Source: an uncultured Eubacterium sp. | GTDB lineage: Bacteria > Bacillota > Clostridia > Lachnospirales > Lachnospiraceae | Assembly (NCBI GenBank): GCA_904502145.1 | Contig: CAJGDH010000116.1 | Span: forward strand, 1-6,098 | Reading direction: 5' to 3' | DNA: 6,098 nt | In this document: piece after piece, positions 5,701 to 6,098 of the stretch | Layout of the letters: the number at the start of each line of letters is the position of its first letter | Numbering within the stretch: the stretch's first letter is position 1 | Notes under the pieces: model-generated | The model's input: the letters and a program-made list of their open reading frames with translations, nothing else | What the model was told of the DNA's origin: nothing | The model's database searches: none | Program-made: the position numbers and the translations under genes

Positions 5701-6054
5701 CTGATCCTGGCATACAAGGTGAAGAACAATGCCAAACAGGTGAAGACCACCTCCAAAACGATCCACATGGCGACTTCCGGAGGCAAAGTCGGAAACTACA
5801 AGGCAGTCAAACTGAACAAGACAAAGGTTACTCTGAAGAAGGGAAAATCCTTTACTCTGAAAGCTAAGCCTGTAGCGGCAGACAAGAAGAAGAAAGTCAA
5901 AAAACATGCGGCTATCCGGTATGAATCCACCAACAAGAAGATTGCTTCCGTAAGCAAGGCCGGAAAGATCACCGCAAAGAAGAAAGGGACATGTTACGTA
6001 TATGCCTATGCACAAAATGGCGTATCCAAGAGGATCAAGGTAACAGTCAAGTAA
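2719..6054 (+). CDS. Large secreted papain-family (C1) cysteine protease with lectin-like, Ig-like and fibronectin-like modules
   Basis: An 1111-residue exported protein. Residues 1-36 form a signal peptide (basic MKKWKQFGK, hydrophobic 10-25, cut near SKAAA), followed by a short acidic propeptide to about 72. The papain-like domain spans about 73-400: FDLRERNYITPVRQQ leads to oxyanion Gln89, catalytic Cys95 in SPFGTCWGFG, catalytic His319 in NHVVTIVGYDD and Asn351 in the KNSWG motif, so the enzyme should be active. A lectin-like domain (about 430-600, ANVFTADQN...SFFTAKPG) follows, as is usual for bacterial C1 peptidases of this kind. Next come an Ig-like BIG2-type module (about 605-697), a YNGKAQEPEV...DYAVSYEDN...GTVTANGIGEFEGS module (about 712-780), a fibronectin III-like module (782-888), a linker, a second FnIII-like module (926-1018), and a lysine-rich BIG2-type module to the end (1028-1111). 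There is no LPXTG motif or membrane anchor, so it is released or held by charge. It is divergent from ohrR. The natural substrate is unknown; extracellular protein or peptide degradation is inferred. Confidence 0.93.
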   Translation: MKKWKQFGKMALSAILVCGLAIGLLPGQAVQSKAAALPATKGMEELARQAEETDDAFASEEGYSLKTDASKPEAFDLRERNYITPVRQQSPFGTCWGFGAIAAAESSILSSGLENDPQKLNLSEKQIAWFLTKPIEDPKSPQKGEGIVFEGETSDASRYNYGGFTLYATNMFASGIGPVAEDTVTPDGEVYRYQGKNGTVVNGFVDWYDKDGTKKEGWKKTYYSEDDDWSIPETYRFHQDYKIKESYLLPSPQLVTNERRMESEYQPEATEAIKDQLLQNRAVCISICATHSQPGDPPDEAAFGDMYAQYTDEYSTPNHVVTIVGYDDNFPVTNFKEGCQPEGNGAWLVKNSWGADTNEFPDNGYSHWGLLEGQDRVGSDYKATSEIHTGYFWISYYDKTLQNPEAYSFEAAPPENEIIHQHDFMPVMEYKEYSVDEDMKMANVFTADQNCKLEEVSFFTAKPGTTASFKIILLEDNWYNPSENGLCVYESEPKTYPYGGYHLEKLDKDANVIIARGQQYVVLVDEKTPSGKSSICLGESMAQKYSSTYFNAVINRLESILYMEGEWLDLNNKNLQEYLLGESTDMQLDNFPIKARLSPVDSHGVYMVLNNMKNTIPNYVKTYEEHKFGVTFVGGTDDLPTAPEVQWISSDPDIFTVEPIPGTNNSEAIVTGKSKGEATLIVDGGIYGKKVIVIQVDKFHLTYLYMGGDIQKTVYNGKAQEPEVLDVFGDTTTSTGRWGLIKDQDYAVSYEDNVKCGKGTVTANGIGEFEGSASGWFAIVPAKAKITEVKAGDQKMTVSFDSQKDSGISGYVISYKESGTDTAKTLKVDPSATSAVISGLTPGKTYQVSMKAYVTIEEEDMVIDKETYEWWSGNGEVDYFGEASDTVTSPKITGSTDGDPKDSGSVAGTEKKIKAIKKDGDLAGSGFRPLCLSSKKATNTTIKLTWKKVSGADGYIIYGNRCGTKYAMKKLATLSASKTAWTYKKLKKGTHYKFLILAYKVKNNAKQVKTTSKTIHMATSGGKVGNYKAVKLNKTKVTLKKGKSFTLKAKPVAADKKKKVKKHAAIRYESTNKKIASVSKAGKITAKKKGTCYVYAYAQNGVSKRIKVTVK

Positions 6055-6098
6055 AAAGGCACATAAAAAACAGGAATAAAAACCATTAAAAAAATGCA

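Noticed and set aside
6055..6098. Terminator after the protease gene
   Set aside because: The 44 bases are A-rich on the plus strand with no GC-rich stem and no T-run; any terminator lies beyond the window.

Overview
The window looks like chromosomal DNA of a low-to-moderate GC Firmicute, most likely a gut-type Clostridium relative (Lachnospiraceae or similar). The grounds are strong AAGGAGG-type ribosome binding sites, Gram-positive signal peptides, an OhrR-type MarR regulator, and a large secreted C1 peptidase followed by Ig-like and fibronectin-like modules, an architecture common in that group. The taxonomic call is inference from gene content; there is no rRNA or other marker.

Left half (1-2484), all on the minus strand. 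In transcription order: an OhrR-like peroxide-sensing repressor (2484-2014), a cysteine glutathione peroxidase (1947-1399), a CDF-family metal efflux protein with an unusual second C-terminal domain (1359-208), and the first 41 codons of a secreted protein of unknown function that runs off the left edge (125-1). The first three are closely spaced (66 and 39 bp), have no visible terminator between them, and share one well-formed promoter upstream of ohrR whose -10 and spacer are covered by AT-rich inverted repeats resembling OhrR operators. The likely logic is that organic or hydroperoxide oxidation of OhrR derepresses its own gene, a thiol peroxidase and a Mn/Fe-type metal exporter.

Both spacers inside this operon are built of short tandem duplications that start inside the 3' end of the upstream gene: four 16-bp units across the ohrR stop codon and three 17-bp units across the gpx stop codon. 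In the second array a single base difference in the last unit creates the Shine-Dalgarno of the metal exporter.

Right half. The divergent intergenic region (2485-2718) holds the ohrR promoter and operators on one side and, on the other, a weaker candidate promoter with a direct repeat and a 16-bp near-palindrome ahead of the plus-strand gene at 2719-6054. That gene encodes an 1111-residue secreted multidomain cysteine protease: signal peptide, short propeptide, papain-like domain with a visible Gln-Cys-His-Asn set, lectin-like domain, Ig-like and fibronectin-like modules, and a very lysine-rich C-terminal Ig-like module. The last 44 bases hold A-rich sequence without a recognisable terminator. 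No RNA genes, mobile elements or CRISPR arrays were seen.
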